64,000 nt of DNA from Cordia subcordata (taxonomy: Eukaryota; Streptophyta; Magnoliopsida; Boraginales; Cordiaceae): the NCBI GenBank assembly GCA_028554755.1, contig JAPTOF010000016.1, positions 9,027,001-9,091,000 of the forward strand, read 5' to 3'. How positions within the stretch are numbered: position 1 is the stretch's first letter; each line of letters begins with the position of its first letter. Positions 10,560 through 22,168 of this stretch are shown piece by piece. Made by a program: the position numbers and the translations under genes. A model generated the notes under the pieces. The model saw only the letters and a list, made by a program, of their open reading frames with translations, searched no databases and was not told the DNA's origin.

Positions 10560-11930
10560 ATAGCCTTCCTATATTTCCTAAGAATCTCTAAGAGATGCTC
10601 CTCATGCTCACTAGAAAGATCAGAATCTATAATGACCGGAAGGGTCTCACTAAGGCCTAGGAATGCATACTTCAAATGATCGGGAAGGGGTTTGAGCTCT
10701 AAAGAAGAGCTAGGCTAAACCAAGAGGGACTCAACCTCAACATCATCAATGGAGACGTCACTAGAATCAAGACTAGAAGGATTAACCTCAAGTGACTTAT
10801 CAATCAAAGGGCTCTCAATCAAGGAAGTAGAAGCTACACATTTCTGCTCTAAGGTCTCCAAATCAAAGCTAGACATCAATTTCTCAAATTTCCTCAATTC
10901 TTCTCCATCGATCATAGTCTTCTCTACAAGGTCCTTGACACAAGAATCAATCACTTCAACTCTAAAGCAATCTTTTCCATCCTCTCCTCCTATACTAGCC
11001 CTATTCATCGCCTCGGCAACCTTCATGGTGGACCTCAAATTCCTAAATTTCATCTTTAATAACCCCGACCTATAATGGATAATGGCATCTGCAGTGGAAA
11101 GGAAGGGGCGACCTAGAAGAATGGGTATAGAATGTCTAGAGTCATGTCCCGAATCCATATCTAACACTATGAAGTCAACAGGGTACATAAACTCACCTAC
11201 CTAGACCATAACATCCTCTATCACACCCCTATGTCTATGCTTGGACCTATTAGCTAGCTGAAGAGTAACATGTATAGGAGACAACTCACCTAGACCTAGC
11301 TGCTGATAAACAGAGTAGGGAATAAGATTCACACTAAATCCTAAATCTAACAAGGCGTGATCAATCTGGGTTTTACGGATACTACAAGGAATAGTGAAAG
11401 CTCCGGGGTCACTCATCTTGGGCGAGAGGCCAGAAGTACAAATACTACTCACATTCTCTGTAAGCCTCACCTTCTTAGGAATGTTCGATGACCTACGTTT
11501 CCTTGTACAAAGATCTTTAAAGAACTTAGAATAAGAGGGGATAGAAAGGATCGCATCTATCAAAGGAAGATTAACCTTAAGGTCCTTAAGATGCTCTAAA
11601 ACCTTGAAAAACCTAGAATCCTCACTAGGTGTAGGCCTCTCTAAGTCGGATGGAAAGGGAACTCTAGGCTCAACACCTCTAGACACATGGGAATCATCAA
11701 TGGGCTCCTTTCCCTCCCGAAGTGGGCGGGAAGTACTACTCTCTCCATTGTCTCTAATGGGCTCATCTCTCTTAACAGGACCCTCTCTAGAATTTCCCTC
11801 AATAGGGCTACTATGTGGTGCTCTAGACTCAAAAGGACCACTAGGTATAGGCACTACAAAGTCAACTCCTACCTTATTGTCCACTACCCTACCGCTCCTA
11901 AGAGTGGTGACGGCCTTAGCCTGGGCCTAA
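10560..11930 (-). pseudogene. gag C-terminus and aspartic protease of the Athila-like element
   Basis: 11201-11884 (-) encodes a Pro/Ser-rich linker followed by the protease core. HALLDLGFSVNLIPYSVYQ contains the DLG-type active site typical of Athila proteases, followed by LSPIHVTLQLANRS. 10715-11188 (-) continues with MYPVDFIVLDMD and ILLGRPFLSTADAIIH, the second conserved protease block. Frames change near 11190 and 10700. Confidence 0.85.
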
Positions 11931-11984
11931 GGGAGATAAGTGGTATCGGTGGAAGAACAAGACTAGACTCTAGGGTTCATCTCT

Positions 11985-13518
11985 GGCTGAGAAGGCAATT
12001 TTCCAGGGTCTCTAGCGCTCAACTGACTAGCTATATGTCCTAGCTGTGCCTCAAACCTCACCATTTGCTGCCTATTTTCTGCCAATTCCTGTTGTTGGTT
12101 CTGAATAAACTGCATTATCTTCATCATGTCATTACTAGGAGGTTGGTTACTAGAGGGAGCAGGTAAATCCTGAGGTTGAAGAGTACTAGTGAGAAAGGGC
12201 TGATTAACATAATAGAAACTTCGGGGATATTGAGGACAAGGTCGCTGCTGAGATGGAACCTGAGGATATGAACTAAACTCATGTTGGCCTTGTCTCCAAG
12301 AAAATTTTAGGTTGTCCCTCTAACCCGGATTGTATGTGTTCGAGCACGGGTTGTACTCACAAGAATAACCTTGAGTAGCATACACTTGCTCTTTCATGAA
12401 TTTAGGAAATTGAGATGCTAAAGGGCAAGCTATGGTCTCATGAGATGACTCGGAACACAATGCACAAACTTCAACAACTAACGGAGCGGAAGAAGAACCT
12501 ATAGAACTAGTCTTATGACCTTGGGATGAAAGAGACAAAGAAATGAATTGATCTAGATTATTTCTCAAAGCCTCAACCTTAGCGGGTAAATCTAAAGAAA
12601 CTCCAACTTCACTAACACTTCTCTTGTTACCTCCCCGACTAGACCTTTCCATGGCAAAATTTTGAAAAGAATTTTCAGCCATCATTTCTATTTTCTCCTA
12701 TGCCTCGGTCGGTCTCAAAAGATAGAAGACAACACCGGAGATGACATTGACCACCATCCTATTTCATTCATTTAAGCCTCGAAAGAAATATTGTATTAGG
12801 TCATGATTGCTGTACTCGTGGTGTGGACATTGTCTAAGAAGATCCTTGAACTTCTCCCAAGCCTCATGAAAGGATTCTAGGTCATGTTAGGAGAAAGTCA
12901 TAATGGCGGTCCTAAGGTCGGCCATCTTGACTATGGGATAAAATTTTTGAAAGAACTTAGATTGAAGCTCAGCCCATATAATGCAACCGTTAGGTAAAGA
13001 ATGCAACCAAGCCCTAGCCTTGTCCTTAAGAGAGAAAGGAAACAATCTTAGATGTATGACATGTTGGGAGACATTGAGGACATGGAGAATGGAAGTCATC
13101 TCAACAAAATTAGTTATATGATCTAGAGGACTCTCATTGCTTATCCCATAAAAAGAAGGAAGCATAGCCAACATATTAGGCTTAATCTCGAAGTTCGAGT
13201 CCTCCAAACCCGGAATTTGAATAGCCAAATTAGGCTCAAAGGCTTCGGGGAGAGAGAATTGCCTAAGAGTGGGTTCACCATCTATAAGTGGGTCCAGTCT
13301 TTGGGGCTCTCGTCTAAAATGATCTCAGGCTTATGCCCATTTTGATCATGAGGTGGAATGGGATTCATTAAGGGAATGGGAGGATTAGGAGGATGATTGG
13401 GATTGGCCATCTCCATAAGAAGATCTCCTAAATTCCTAAAATGTCTAACAATTCTATCGGGTTCGGGATTAAGAGGAACTAGGGGATTTCTAAGAGATCT
13501 CCTACCAAGCATGCACAA
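11985..13518 (-). pseudogene. gag of the Athila-like element
   Basis: Fragments read from 13518 downward: an N-terminal Pro-rich part (MANPNHPPNPPIPLMN) and a capsid-like part (NMLAMLPSFYGISNESPLDH, LRLFPFSLKDKARAWLHSLP). A possible metal-binding stretch follows (CALCSESSHETIACPLASQ, 12460-12410), then a Gln-rich stretch. Several frameshifts are present. The motif LKDKARAWLHSLP is typical of plant gypsy capsid. Confidence 0.85.
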
Positions 13519-13768
13519 ACTATCCTAACTCCGTCCACTTCAACCCTCGAAAACTTCAATATTCCTAAAACTACGGCAAATAAACCACAATCCTAGAAAG
13601 TCTACTAAAAACAAAAGCAAAGACTGAAATAGATAAACAAGAACTAAAGCAAGATAATATAAACAATAAACAAGATAAATAAAAACTAAACAAACTATAA
13701 AAGAAAAGCAAGAAAATAAGAAAAGCAACTACCAAAACACACAAACAAAGAATGCAAACCACCGTGCC
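13519..13768 (-). other. 5' untranslated leader of the Athila-like element
   Basis: Stretch between primer site and gag, A-rich on the plus strand. Plus-strand runs such as aaacaaacta and ataaacaaga give hydrophobic Phe/Leu-rich accidental ORFs on the minus strand. Confidence 0.4.
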
Positions 13769-13787
13769 TCCCCGGCAACGGTGCCAA
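13769..13787 (-). other. Primer binding site, tRNA-Asp type
   Basis: Minus strand reads TTGGCACCGTTGCCGGGGA just after the LTR end. This is one base off the TGGCGCCGTTGCCGGGGA-type site common in Athila/Calypso elements, which pairs with tRNA-Asp. The tRNA assignment is from memory. Confidence 0.8.
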
Positions 13788-13792
13788 AAACT

Positions 13793-15821
13793 TGATGCGT
13801 CTCTTAAGTACAAGCTCTGAAGACTCACAAGCACACAAATCAATGCAATGTAGTGTGTGCGAAAACGGGTGTCGAACCACAAGGAGGCTATGTTGTGGGA
13901 CGGATTCTAAGTGTGTGTTATAGAGTGTGCCCAAAAAAAGAAACCTAAACTATCTATTTTTAGGATTTTGGATTTTGAATGGTCAAGAGCTATAACTAAA
14001 ATGAATTAAACTAAACTATAGGAATGAAAAGTGGAGACAAGCCATCTAGAGAGAACTAACAAATGGAAGGGATTAGGGTGACATCTACTTGTTAATGGGT
14101 GATCTTAGGTTCCAATACTATGGGATTACATGGAGTGGCTTACTCATCAGTTGCTTTTTTACTAGGTTGCTAAGTTAATGTCCTAATTTCTCCCTAGGAC
14201 TCGGTGCGGGTCCGTCCCTAAGCGACGTCTCCTAGAGCTACGGCGTGGTCCTTATGACCTAGGGCTTTAAGAGTGACTAACTAACTTCCTAGGTGACCTA
14301 GAACAAACCTACCCTAGTACCTAAATCATTGGTTGGATTTAAAGCCAAGACTTAGTGTTGCTAGAGTCGACTAAATTTACCCAGAAACCTATTGGCTGGA
14401 TTTAAAGCCAAAGGAGCCTCGATTTAGACTAACCTTTAATCATGCTTCGTCATTCTAGGGTCATAATAGTGGGATTTGACCTATTAACGTATTCCTACAT
14501 GTTCTAAGCCACTTTGTTTACGAATAAAGGGACTTATTCAACTACCAAACATCGTCATGCTCGGATTACACCATTAAAAGCCTTTTGAACCAACATGTAT
14601 GCAATATTGAGATCATATTTACTACTAGGCATACAAACATACACATGGATATGAATATAAGCATTACCCACTTCATAAGATCCACACATAAACACATAGA
14701 CATAATTACAGAATGGACTAGAGGTGTTTAGTAGCAAATAGACTTCAATTTATAAATATGCAACTCTCATAGGCATATTATCAAACACTTAGACATGTAT
14801 TGAACAATGGCCATTGAAACAAGAAAAACATAGCATATGTATATACATTAAGCCATTGAATCCCATAATATAGAAGTAAAGAATCAACCCATTACACAAG
14901 TGTCATCACCCTAAACAAATCTACTCAAACATAATATAATAGAGGATGAAAAAGAAAAGAGAAAACTCCCCTTCCATCTTAGCAATTCTTGTACAAAATC
15001 CTTGAGTAGCCTTTGTTCCAAGTGTTCGAATCCTCCAAATGAGCTTAAAACTAAGTGAAAAGTGTGTGAGTGTGTGTGTGTGTTGGAGGTTGGTGAAAGA
15101 GGAATTAGGGTTTGGGAGATGGGTGTGAAAGAATATATGACTTTATTAATTACAAAATGACCAAAAGCGGGCTTATATAGCTAATTTCTGCGACAACCGA
15201 AATACTCTACAGGAGCACTGGTACCAAGGGGTCTCTATTCCAGTAGTAGAAGCTTGCTCTCTATTTTTGGCGGAATACTGAACTGGTGCACCGGTACCAA
15301 GGGGTCTCTATTCCGGTAATAGAAGCTTGCTCTCTGTTTTTGGCGGAATACTGAACCAGTGCACCGGTACCAAAGGCCCTCTATTCCGGCAGTAGAAATA
15401 TGCTTTCTATTTTTGGTGGAATAGTGAGCTGGTACACCGGTACTTTGAAGCCAGTGTTCTGGTAGTGTCTCTTTGCTCTCTTTTGGCTTCGTTTTAGCTC
15501 CATTTTGTTCCAATGGTCTTGAACTTTGTCCGAAAGCCTCCAAACTTGATTTTCTTCCACTTTTCATCTTCAATTATGCTTCCAATCCTTGCTCAAACCA
15601 TCTCCATTTTCGTTGATCTTCAAACAATCCTCAATCTCACCTATAACATCCAAAACAAGACATTAATGTAGCATTTACCCTTTAAACTCAACTATGTACA
15701 GTTGTATACATTTAAGCTTATGCCTAGCATAGGTACTACATTAATGCAACTATTAAGCTCAATACACCTTCAAAATATAGACAAATAACAATTCAAACAC
15801 ACACAAAAACACAACACATCA
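13793..15821 (-). repeat. 5' LTR of the Athila-like element, complete
   Basis: 2029 bp. Plus strand begins TGATGCGTC and ends ACACATCA, giving TGATG/CATCA tips. A minus-strand TATA box (tatataag) lies near 15170-15178. Tandem units with an ACCGGTACC core lie at about 15205-15450. Repeated ggctggatttaaagcc words occur at 14330-14410. The right flank is GATAT of the host pol; the matching left target-site copy was lost in the deletion at 4900. Confidence 0.88.
15205..15450. repeat. Tandem repeat inside the LTR, about 70-bp units, three copies
   Basis: Units contain caccggtaccaaggggtctc, tattccggtagtagaagcttg and tttttggcggaata. Three units are present here and two at about 5848-6005 in the truncated LTR, so the copy number changed after or during insertion. 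Confidence 0.7.
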
Positions 15822-17160
15822 GATATCATATTGCATTAACTCAATCGCCCACTTCAGCAAATGCTCAGAAACTTCCAGCTTGTGAAGTACTTGCCTCAGT
15901 GGAGAATCGGTTAGGTTTCTTATAGGATAAGCCTCAAAGCATAATTTTAGCTTCTTCGCTGCCGTGATTAGTGCTAAGGCCATCTTTTCAATGGGTGGGT
16001 ACCTCAACTCCGCTCCGTGAAGTGCCTTGCTCACATAGTATACTAGTTTTTGTTCCCTTCTTTCCTCCTGGAGTAGAACAGCTGCCACTGCCACCCCAAA
16101 AATAGCTAGGTAGAGCTGCAACTCCTTTTTTCCTTCTAGCCGAGACAAAAAAAGTGGAAAAGATAGATACCCCTTGATTTGGTCGAAGGCTATCTAGCAT
16201 TCATTAATCCATTGAAAATTCTTAGGGTTGTGAAGAATCTTAGAAAAAGGAAAACATTCGTCAGCTGAATGGGACATAAATCTACTGAGAGTAGCCACCC
16301 TGCCAGCCAAAGATCGAACTTCATGAGTACTCTTGGGCGGTTCCATTCCTAAAATGGCCTGGATTTTCTCAAGGTTGGCTTCGATCCCTTTTTGTGTACC
16401 ATAAAGCCTAGAAACTTCCTGACTTTCATTTCAAAGGCACACTTCTCTGGGTTAAGCTTTATGCTATACTGTCTCATGACGTCGAATGCTTCCTACAAGT
16501 CCGCCAAGTGGTCTTTGGCCTTCTGGCTTTTCACCAATATGTCATTCATATATATCTCTATGTTCCTCCCTAGTTGTTGTTTAAAGACCTCGTTGACCAT
16601 TCTCTAACAAGTTTCTCCTGCGTTCTTCAATCTAAAGGTTATTACTCGATAGCAGTATAACCTTCGTTTGGTTACAAAGAAAGACTTATCCTTATCTTTT
16701 GGATCTATTTTGATCTGGTTGTATCCTTTGAAACCATCCATGAATGTTAACAATTCAAACCAACTCCCAGATTAGTGGTAGCATCAATCAGCTAGTCTAT
16801 TGTAGGCAAAGGGAAGCAATCCTTTGGGCAAGCTTTGTTTAGATTTGTGAAATCTATGCACATCTACCAACTCCCATTTGCTTTCTTTACTAGTACCAGA
16901 TTAGCGACCACCTCGAGTAGTCCGCCTCCCTGATGTGCCCAGCTACTAAAAGTTTCTTTGTTTCTTCCAATGCAGCCTAGTTCTTCTCTATAGAGTAGGA
17001 TCTTCACTTTTGTTGCAAAGGATGCACATTTAGGTCTGCATTCAATTTGTGGACAACTATATCTAGGTCGATCCCCTTCATATCCAATACTGACCAAGCA
17101 AACATATCTTGGTTTCCTGACAGGAACTCAGTCATCCTCCTCTTTTCTTCTTCTAACAAC
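15822..17160 (-). pseudogene. RT and RNase H of the Tat-like element
   Basis: 16148-15822 encodes the N-terminal half of RNase H (YLAIFGVAVAAVLLQEE, LVYYVSKALHGAELRYPPIE) up to the insertion point after LMQYDI. RT motifs are scattered over 16200-16990 with stops and shifts: the plus strand near 16850-16890 is the complement of the block after VLVKKANGSW, and 16540-16700 carries the YMDD-side region. 17097-16864 carries the end of the protease-RT linker (WSVLDMKGIDLDIVVHKLN). It was a replication enzyme of the element and is now inactive. Confidence 0.75.
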
Positions 17161-17167
17161 TCTAACC

Positions 17168-17884
17168 CTATATAAGTCCTCCGATTGCTTTCCCTGATGA
17201 CAACTTCTTCCAGCATCTTAATAAGTGCTGCCCGGTACTCCCCACCTTTGAAATCCAGCTCCTCAATTTGCAGGCCTTATTGCTCTTTCTATAGTCCTCC
17301 AAAGAAGTTGCGTAGCATTCCCTGGCTGCGTGTTGGTTCCCTTGGATCTCTACCATGCCATTCTGAGTTGGAAATTTCATCATTAAATGGTATGCCAAAA
17401 CTACTACCCAGATTCTATTTAGAAATATTCTCCTTAAAATAGCATTATATGAAGAAGTATAATCTATCACCAGGAAATCAACCTTCAAGTCTGCATACCT
17501 ACCTCCGAATCTGATAGACACCGGTAGCTCTATAATTCCCAAGGGCCTAGTTTTCTCCCTCAAGAATCCCATCAGTGACATTGATATCAGACACAAGTCA
17601 TCTATCTTCTTCCCTAGTTGCAAGAACGCTTTGATGAAGATTACTTCCGCCAAGCTCCCTGTGTCCACTAAGATCTTCTTCACCAAGTAGTTAGCAATAA
17701 GGGCTTCGATGATCAACGGGTCGTCATGCTGGGTTACTACTGTGCCTAGGTCTGAGTTAGTGAAAGTCAAGGTTTCCCCATTCCTGGCCATTTTCTGCGA
17801 TGGGTCGACTTCCTTTAGGTTGCGGACATACTTTTTGCATCCAGATGCTGTCTTCCCTCCTACCACTGTATCCCCAAACATCAT
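17168..17884 (-). pseudogene. Aspartic protease of the Tat-like element
   Basis: The open stretch includes VTQHDDPLIIEALIANYLVK, the active site LVDTGSLAEVIF, GFLREKTRPLG and AILRRIFLNRI. It ends with FPTQNGMVEIQGNQHAAREC, the conserved C-terminal block of Tat proteases. The family consensus has DTGSSADIL, so the active-site Asp is kept. Confidence 0.85.
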
Positions 17885-17969
17885 CTCTACTACCCTAAGA
17901 CGTGGTCACTGGTCAGGGTGCCATTCTTCTTCCCTCACTCTTGGATATCTGCCATCACGATTCCTAGAG

Positions 17970-19430
17970 CAATCAACGAAGTGGTCCAGCTTCTTTTTCC
18001 TGAAAAACATTTTTAATTTCATTCTTTAATTGTCTACAGTCCTCTGTCGAGTGCCCATGATCTCTGTGAAAGTGACACTTGAGGCTCTGGTCTCTCTTGG
18101 ATGGGTTCCTATACAATTTGTCCGACCAACAAATATCCTGATCATTCTGGATCGTTATAAGCACCTCAATCTAACTTACATTAAGCAGGGTACACTTCTC
18201 AAATTTTGGTTGGTAACGTACGGCATCAACTCAGACCTTCCCTTTACTCTAACTAGATTCTTCCCTGCCTTTTCCCTTGGTTGAGTCTCTCGGTTGCCTT
18301 TCCTCTTACCTAGCAACAGCCTTAGCTTCATGATTGATGTCCTCCTCACAGATAAACTTTTTAGCTTCTTTCACTAGATCTCTGAAAGAATGATAATATT
18401 ATCTTGACATGCCAGATTTGGAGGACCTCGGCTTTAACCCCGTATATAAGTTATGATAGCAGCACCCTTACTCGGATTGGCCGCTTTTAACAGGGCATTG
18501 TTAAATCTTTCGATGTATTCTTACAGAGATTCATTAGATTCTTTTTTATACGAGAACAAAGTGCTAATGTCTTCAGAATGACTCGGCTATTAACAAACCT
18601 ATCAATCAGTGTTAAGCCATCTAGTCAAAGCTGGTTATCAACCGATCAGGCAGACGCTTGTACCAATCATACGCGACGTCCACCAAGGCCACCGAGAGTG
18701 CTTGGCATTTTAAGGCATCCGTTAAACCATGGATCATCAAGGTGCTTTCAAAAATGATAATATGGTTTTTAGGATCTATAGTCTCGTCATACAGGGGCAA
18801 GCGATAAAAGACTATGCCCGGTGAAAGCTTCTCGGACTCTATTTCTGACACAAAAGGCCTGGCCACCTTCCTTACCGTTAATGGTCAGTCTGAACTGCTA
18901 CTGGTTCTCTGACTACTGCTTGATTTATGACTATTATGGCGTACCCCAATCTATCACCTCTTTTCCTTTCCCATCTAGAGAAGTAGATACGATGAATTGT
19001 TGAAGACTGTGCCTCTTAGTCGCAAGGGCTTATTGTGAAGGTTACATTGGTGGCACAGGGTATAGATGGTACTATGAGAGGAATGGATGATACTATGGAA
19101 AGTAGGGGAACAAATATGAGTAGGCCGCCTGGAAAAGAAGATGATTTGGCTCGATCGCTGCTAGGGTCGCAGTTTGTCCCCCCATCCTTTGTTACTTCAT
19201 CATTAGATTTTGCATTTGGGTGTATAGTCTACTCATGGCTTCCCGCTGGGGGTCCACTTCCCCCTGCTATAGGTTATGTGTGTTTCCATCCTCCTGAAGG
19301 TCTTGATGCTCGGGCAAGCCAACTTGTCCCCATTCTTTTCATGCGGTTCTTTCCATTTACCCCAGTATTTAGATACTTCTCTCTGCTCAACATGTTCGGG
19401 TTGTACTTGTAGTCTCTTAGACTTTGCCAT
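17970..19430 (-). pseudogene. gag of the Tat-like element
   Basis: A likely start at 19430 (MAKSKRLQVQPEHVEQREV) lies about 45 bases after the primer site. 18866-18621 encodes the capsid-type block (LPLYDETIDPKNHIIIFEST, QALSVALVDVAYDWYKRLP). 18164-17973 encodes the zinc-knuckle-like block CHFHRDHGHSTEDC. Stops and frameshifts separate the blocks. Confidence 0.8.
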
Positions 19431-19474
19431 GGTTTTCTACCACTATTTTCTCAATGGGAATTGTCTTAAGAAGA

Positions 19475-19493
19475 TTCCCATAGACGATGCCAA
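19475..19493 (-). other. Primer binding site of the Tat-like element
   Basis: Minus strand TTGGCATCGTCTATGGGAA follows the LTR end TACA by a few bases. It resembles the TTGGCGCCGTCTGTGGGAA-type site common in Tat elements. Confidence 0.65.
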
Positions 19494-19860
19494 CTAATGT
19501 AGCCAAGGCAAACTTGCCCACGTCGGTAATGGTAGGATGACTCCTAAGTGCTTGCTAAGGGAGTAGATGGTGGACGCGTAGGCCAAGGGTCAACCTATGC
19601 ATGCGTGCTCGATACATACGCCTTTCTCACCCGGTTGGTTGACGCATACACCTTTCCTGCCCTATTGGTTGATGGGTACACCTTTCCCTACAAGACAAAT
19701 AGACAACGAGGCTTTCCCTCCAATGTACCTCTAACGGTCAAGTGAGTTTAAAGAGTCCATGAATTTACAAAAATTAGATTGAATATGTTATGAATATGTG
19801 CAAGATGTTTAGAGAGAATTCCCACCATTCATTTCTTACTTTGTATGGCATTTGGCTTGG

Positions 19861-19868
19861 TATTTATA
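19861..19868 (-). promoter_or_regulatory. TATA box of the Tat-like LTR promoter
   Basis: TATAAATA on the minus strand, upstream of the primer site and gag in element orientation. It is the only strong TATA box in this LTR. Confidence 0.5.
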
Positions 19869-20472
19869 GGCAAAAAGTCTCAATACTCAAAGTTTACCCC
19901 AAGTAGTGTGCTGATTAGGCTTATCTTGATTGTTGACGTGGCATATGTAGCTATTTTGGGGAAGAAACCACATGCCTTGTTGAGAGCTCAACCTAGGCGT
20001 ACGCATAGGTAGGGGTGTGCATGGGTGGTTTGGTGCGGTTTTTGCGATAATTTTTTGATCGAACCAATTTAGGCGATTTGTTATTTTACAAAACCAAAAC
20101 CGACCAAAATACTAAAAAAACCAATGATTTTGGTTAATGCAGTTTTGAACGATTTTTTGGCTGGTTTATGAGACAAAATATTTTCATTATTGAAGTACAC
20201 CAATAATAAAAAAAAATACACTTACATCTTATAGCATAGATTTCTTGCAATTGTAATCTTTATTAAAACAACTTGATAAATTAAATCGTTCAACTTTACT
20301 TACCTATAATTAATTTTTCTGGAGATAAAAATTATAACATTAGCATTATATTCATTTCGAGAATTTATCAGCAAAGAATTAAATAATTCAAGAAAACAGT
20401 CAAGCATTATGGTATATAATATGCAATATATTAGTCTATATATATTCTAAATGTATGTTCATATAAAATATA

Positions 20473-20993
20473 GGGAAAATTCACGTTACCCCCCTGTGAT
20501 GTGCGAAAATATCATGTTACCCCCTTGTGTTCTAAAAACTTCAGATCGCCCCTTGTGTTTTTTTTTAATTGATCACACTCTCCCTTACCGTTAGTTAAAC
20601 GTTAACAGCGTTAAATAAAAGTTTGAAATGACCATTTTACACTTTATGTTGATGATGAAGATGATGATGATGATGATGAAGATGAAGATGAAGATGATGA
20701 AGATGAAGATGATGTTGCCGAAGATGAAGATGATGAAGATGATGAAGACAAAGATGATGATAAAGATGATGAAAAAGATGAAGATGATGTTGCCAAGGAC
20801 ATTTTCATCTAATTAAAAATATTAAACCAATTGCATTTCAAGCACGTGCAGCTCAAATTTGATGAACAAATGGACGGAGAGGGGTAATGTGATAGGTTTT
20901 GGAAAAAGACAAGGGGCGATCTGAAGTTTTTAAAACATAAGGGGGTAACATGATACTTTCGCACGTCACAGGGGGATAACATGAATTTTTTCC
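20473..20993. mobile_element. Non-autonomous MULE-type (Mutator-like) element nested in the hAT element
   Basis: Long terminal inverted repeats of roughly 90-100 bp, starting GGGAAAATTCACGTTACCCC on the left and its diverged complement at 20880-20993. They are flanked by an exact 9-bp direct repeat TAAAATATA at 20464-20472 and 20994-21002. A 9-bp duplication is the Mutator-like signature. Total length is 521 bp. The interior is mostly a GAT/GAA purine repeat. Confidence 0.88.
20651..20789. repeat. GATGAA/GAT purine repeat inside the MULE-type element
   Basis: Irregular runs of gatgaagatgat and similar, with gatgttgcc appearing twice (20712, 20786). One frame would encode Asp/Glu repeats, others Met/Lys repeats. 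It is a simple-sequence expansion, not a gene. Confidence 0.8.
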
Positions 20994-21633
20994 TAAAATA
21001 TATGTACATATGTGTATATATAATAATAATAATAATACTAAAACGGGCGGTTCAATTTAAACCGCTATTTTTACTTCCTAAAATCAAAACCGAACCGCTC
21101 ACTTACGGTTTTAGAAAACAAAACCATAACCGACCGAATCACTTTAAAAACCATCGATTTACAGTCGACTCATTTTGGTCCAAACGGTTTTCGCGATTTT
21201 TTTGACTTTCTATACACCCCTACCCATAGGGCAAGGGTACGCCTCCCTCTTGCTTCCTGGCATACGCATGGGTCTAGGGTCATTCCATGTCACATCTAAG
21301 TGCCATTTGAATATTCATGCCAACACCTTTCTTGATAGGTTGAATATGCAAAGAGGTGTACCCGTGGCTTGAAGGTACACCTAGTGGACTTAATGGAGCA
21401 GACCCGTGCACCAAGGGTCTACCCCCTTGCTTCTTCCATCATCCTCGCCATGTGTCGTTATCTCATGGGTCCATGTGGCACGCCCATATCACACATGAAC
21501 CACTATGTGGCAATCACATATCACAAGAAGAAGACGAGGACATGAAAAACCAAGCGGTGCTCTGCAATGTAATGTGGCTGACTCCCAGGATTTGCAACAT
21601 AAGCGAGTCTGTATGACAAGATGAAAACCTACA

Positions 21634-22168
21634 TAACCAAAATGACGTCGTTCTGGCTTATGGGAAACCCCAAAAAAATAAAATAAAAGCAGACGACATG
21701 GCTTTATTCACAAAACAAAAAGCCTGCACAAGTACAAACGATGTCGTTTGTTCCAAAAAATTCAGCCAAGCCTTTTTTAATAATAGGAGTAACACACGCG
21801 TTGGATGATGCATTTGAAATGATAAAATACGTATTGGTGGTAGTTAAATAGATAATAGTGATGAAAGACAAAAGAAAATGTTACAAAATTATTTAACAAT
21901 GGTAGATATGTCAAAAAGATATAATAAATTACAAATTTGTCCTTATTTTGGCCATTTTTGACCAAATTTTTTTTGCCACAAATTTTTTTTCAAAGAGAAA
22001 AAATCCAAATGGGCCCTACATCTGCTTGACTGCTGATCCTGATGGCTTAAAAGTGTGGACGGTTCAAACACCAGCTCAAAATTTAACAAAACTAAGCTAA
22101 AACTTTGCAGGTAACAATTTGATTGAATCCGCCCCCCTTTTCAATACAACACCTTTTTCATTGTTGAT
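21634..22168. other. Intergenic, no gene seen
   Basis: AT-rich DNA with A and T runs. No ORF with a motif and no clear repeat apart from the minisatellite that follows. Confidence 0.4.

Larger units (their letters stand above)
4900..15821 (-). mobile_element. Athila-like Ty3/gypsy LTR retrotransposon inserted in the Tat-like element
   Basis: Order on the minus strand: 5' LTR (15821-13793), tRNA-Asp-type primer site, gag, protease, RT/RNase H, integrase, a long 3' non-coding stretch, polypurine tract, 3' LTR (6402-4900). The 5' LTR is complete, with TGATG and CATCA tips. The 3' LTR lacks its last 470 bp or so. FMDD in RT and the DLG-type protease fit the Athila lineage. The LTRs differ at many positions (roughly one in ten by eye), so the insertion is old. 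No envelope-like ORF is visible between integrase and the 3' LTR. Confidence 0.88.
20010..21222. mobile_element. Non-autonomous hAT-type element
   Basis: Terminal inverted repeats TAGGGGTGT at 20010 and its complement ending at 21222. They are flanked by 8-bp target copies CGCATAGG (20002-20009) and CCCATAGG (21223-21230), 7 of 8 identical. Subterminal ggtttggtgcggtttttgcg and its near-inverse at 21180-21200 are typical of plant hAT elements. There is no transposase inside. A MULE-type element is nested at 20473-20993. Confidence 0.85.
15822..21633 (-). mobile_element. 5' part of the Tat-lineage (Retand-like) Ty3/gypsy element
   Basis: Minus-strand order from the right: 5' LTR (about 21633-19498, itself interrupted), primer site, gag, protease, RT, then RNase H cut at 15822 by the Athila-like insertion. 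Supporting motifs are FHRDHGHSTEDCRQLKNEI (gag), DTGSLAEVIF (protease) and SPLRQVLHKLEVSEHLLKWA (RNase H). These are typical of Tat-lineage polyproteins. All frames carry stops. Confidence 0.82.
19498..21633 (-). repeat. 5' LTR of the Tat-like element, interrupted by a hAT-type element
   Basis: The plus-strand start TGTAGCC at 19498 is next to the primer site. The right end is placed at the ctaca near 21633 only because LTRs end in CA, so that boundary is tentative. Without the 1213-bp hAT-type insertion plus one target copy, the LTR is about 0.9 kb. A minus-strand TATA box (TATAAATA) lies at 19861-19868. The words acgcata and gggtacacc recur on both sides of the insertion, which supports continuity. 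Confidence 0.55.

Noticed and set aside
20628..20816. Met/Lys-rich 62-residue ORF
   Set aside because: It is a frame of the GAT/GAA simple repeat inside the MULE-type element.
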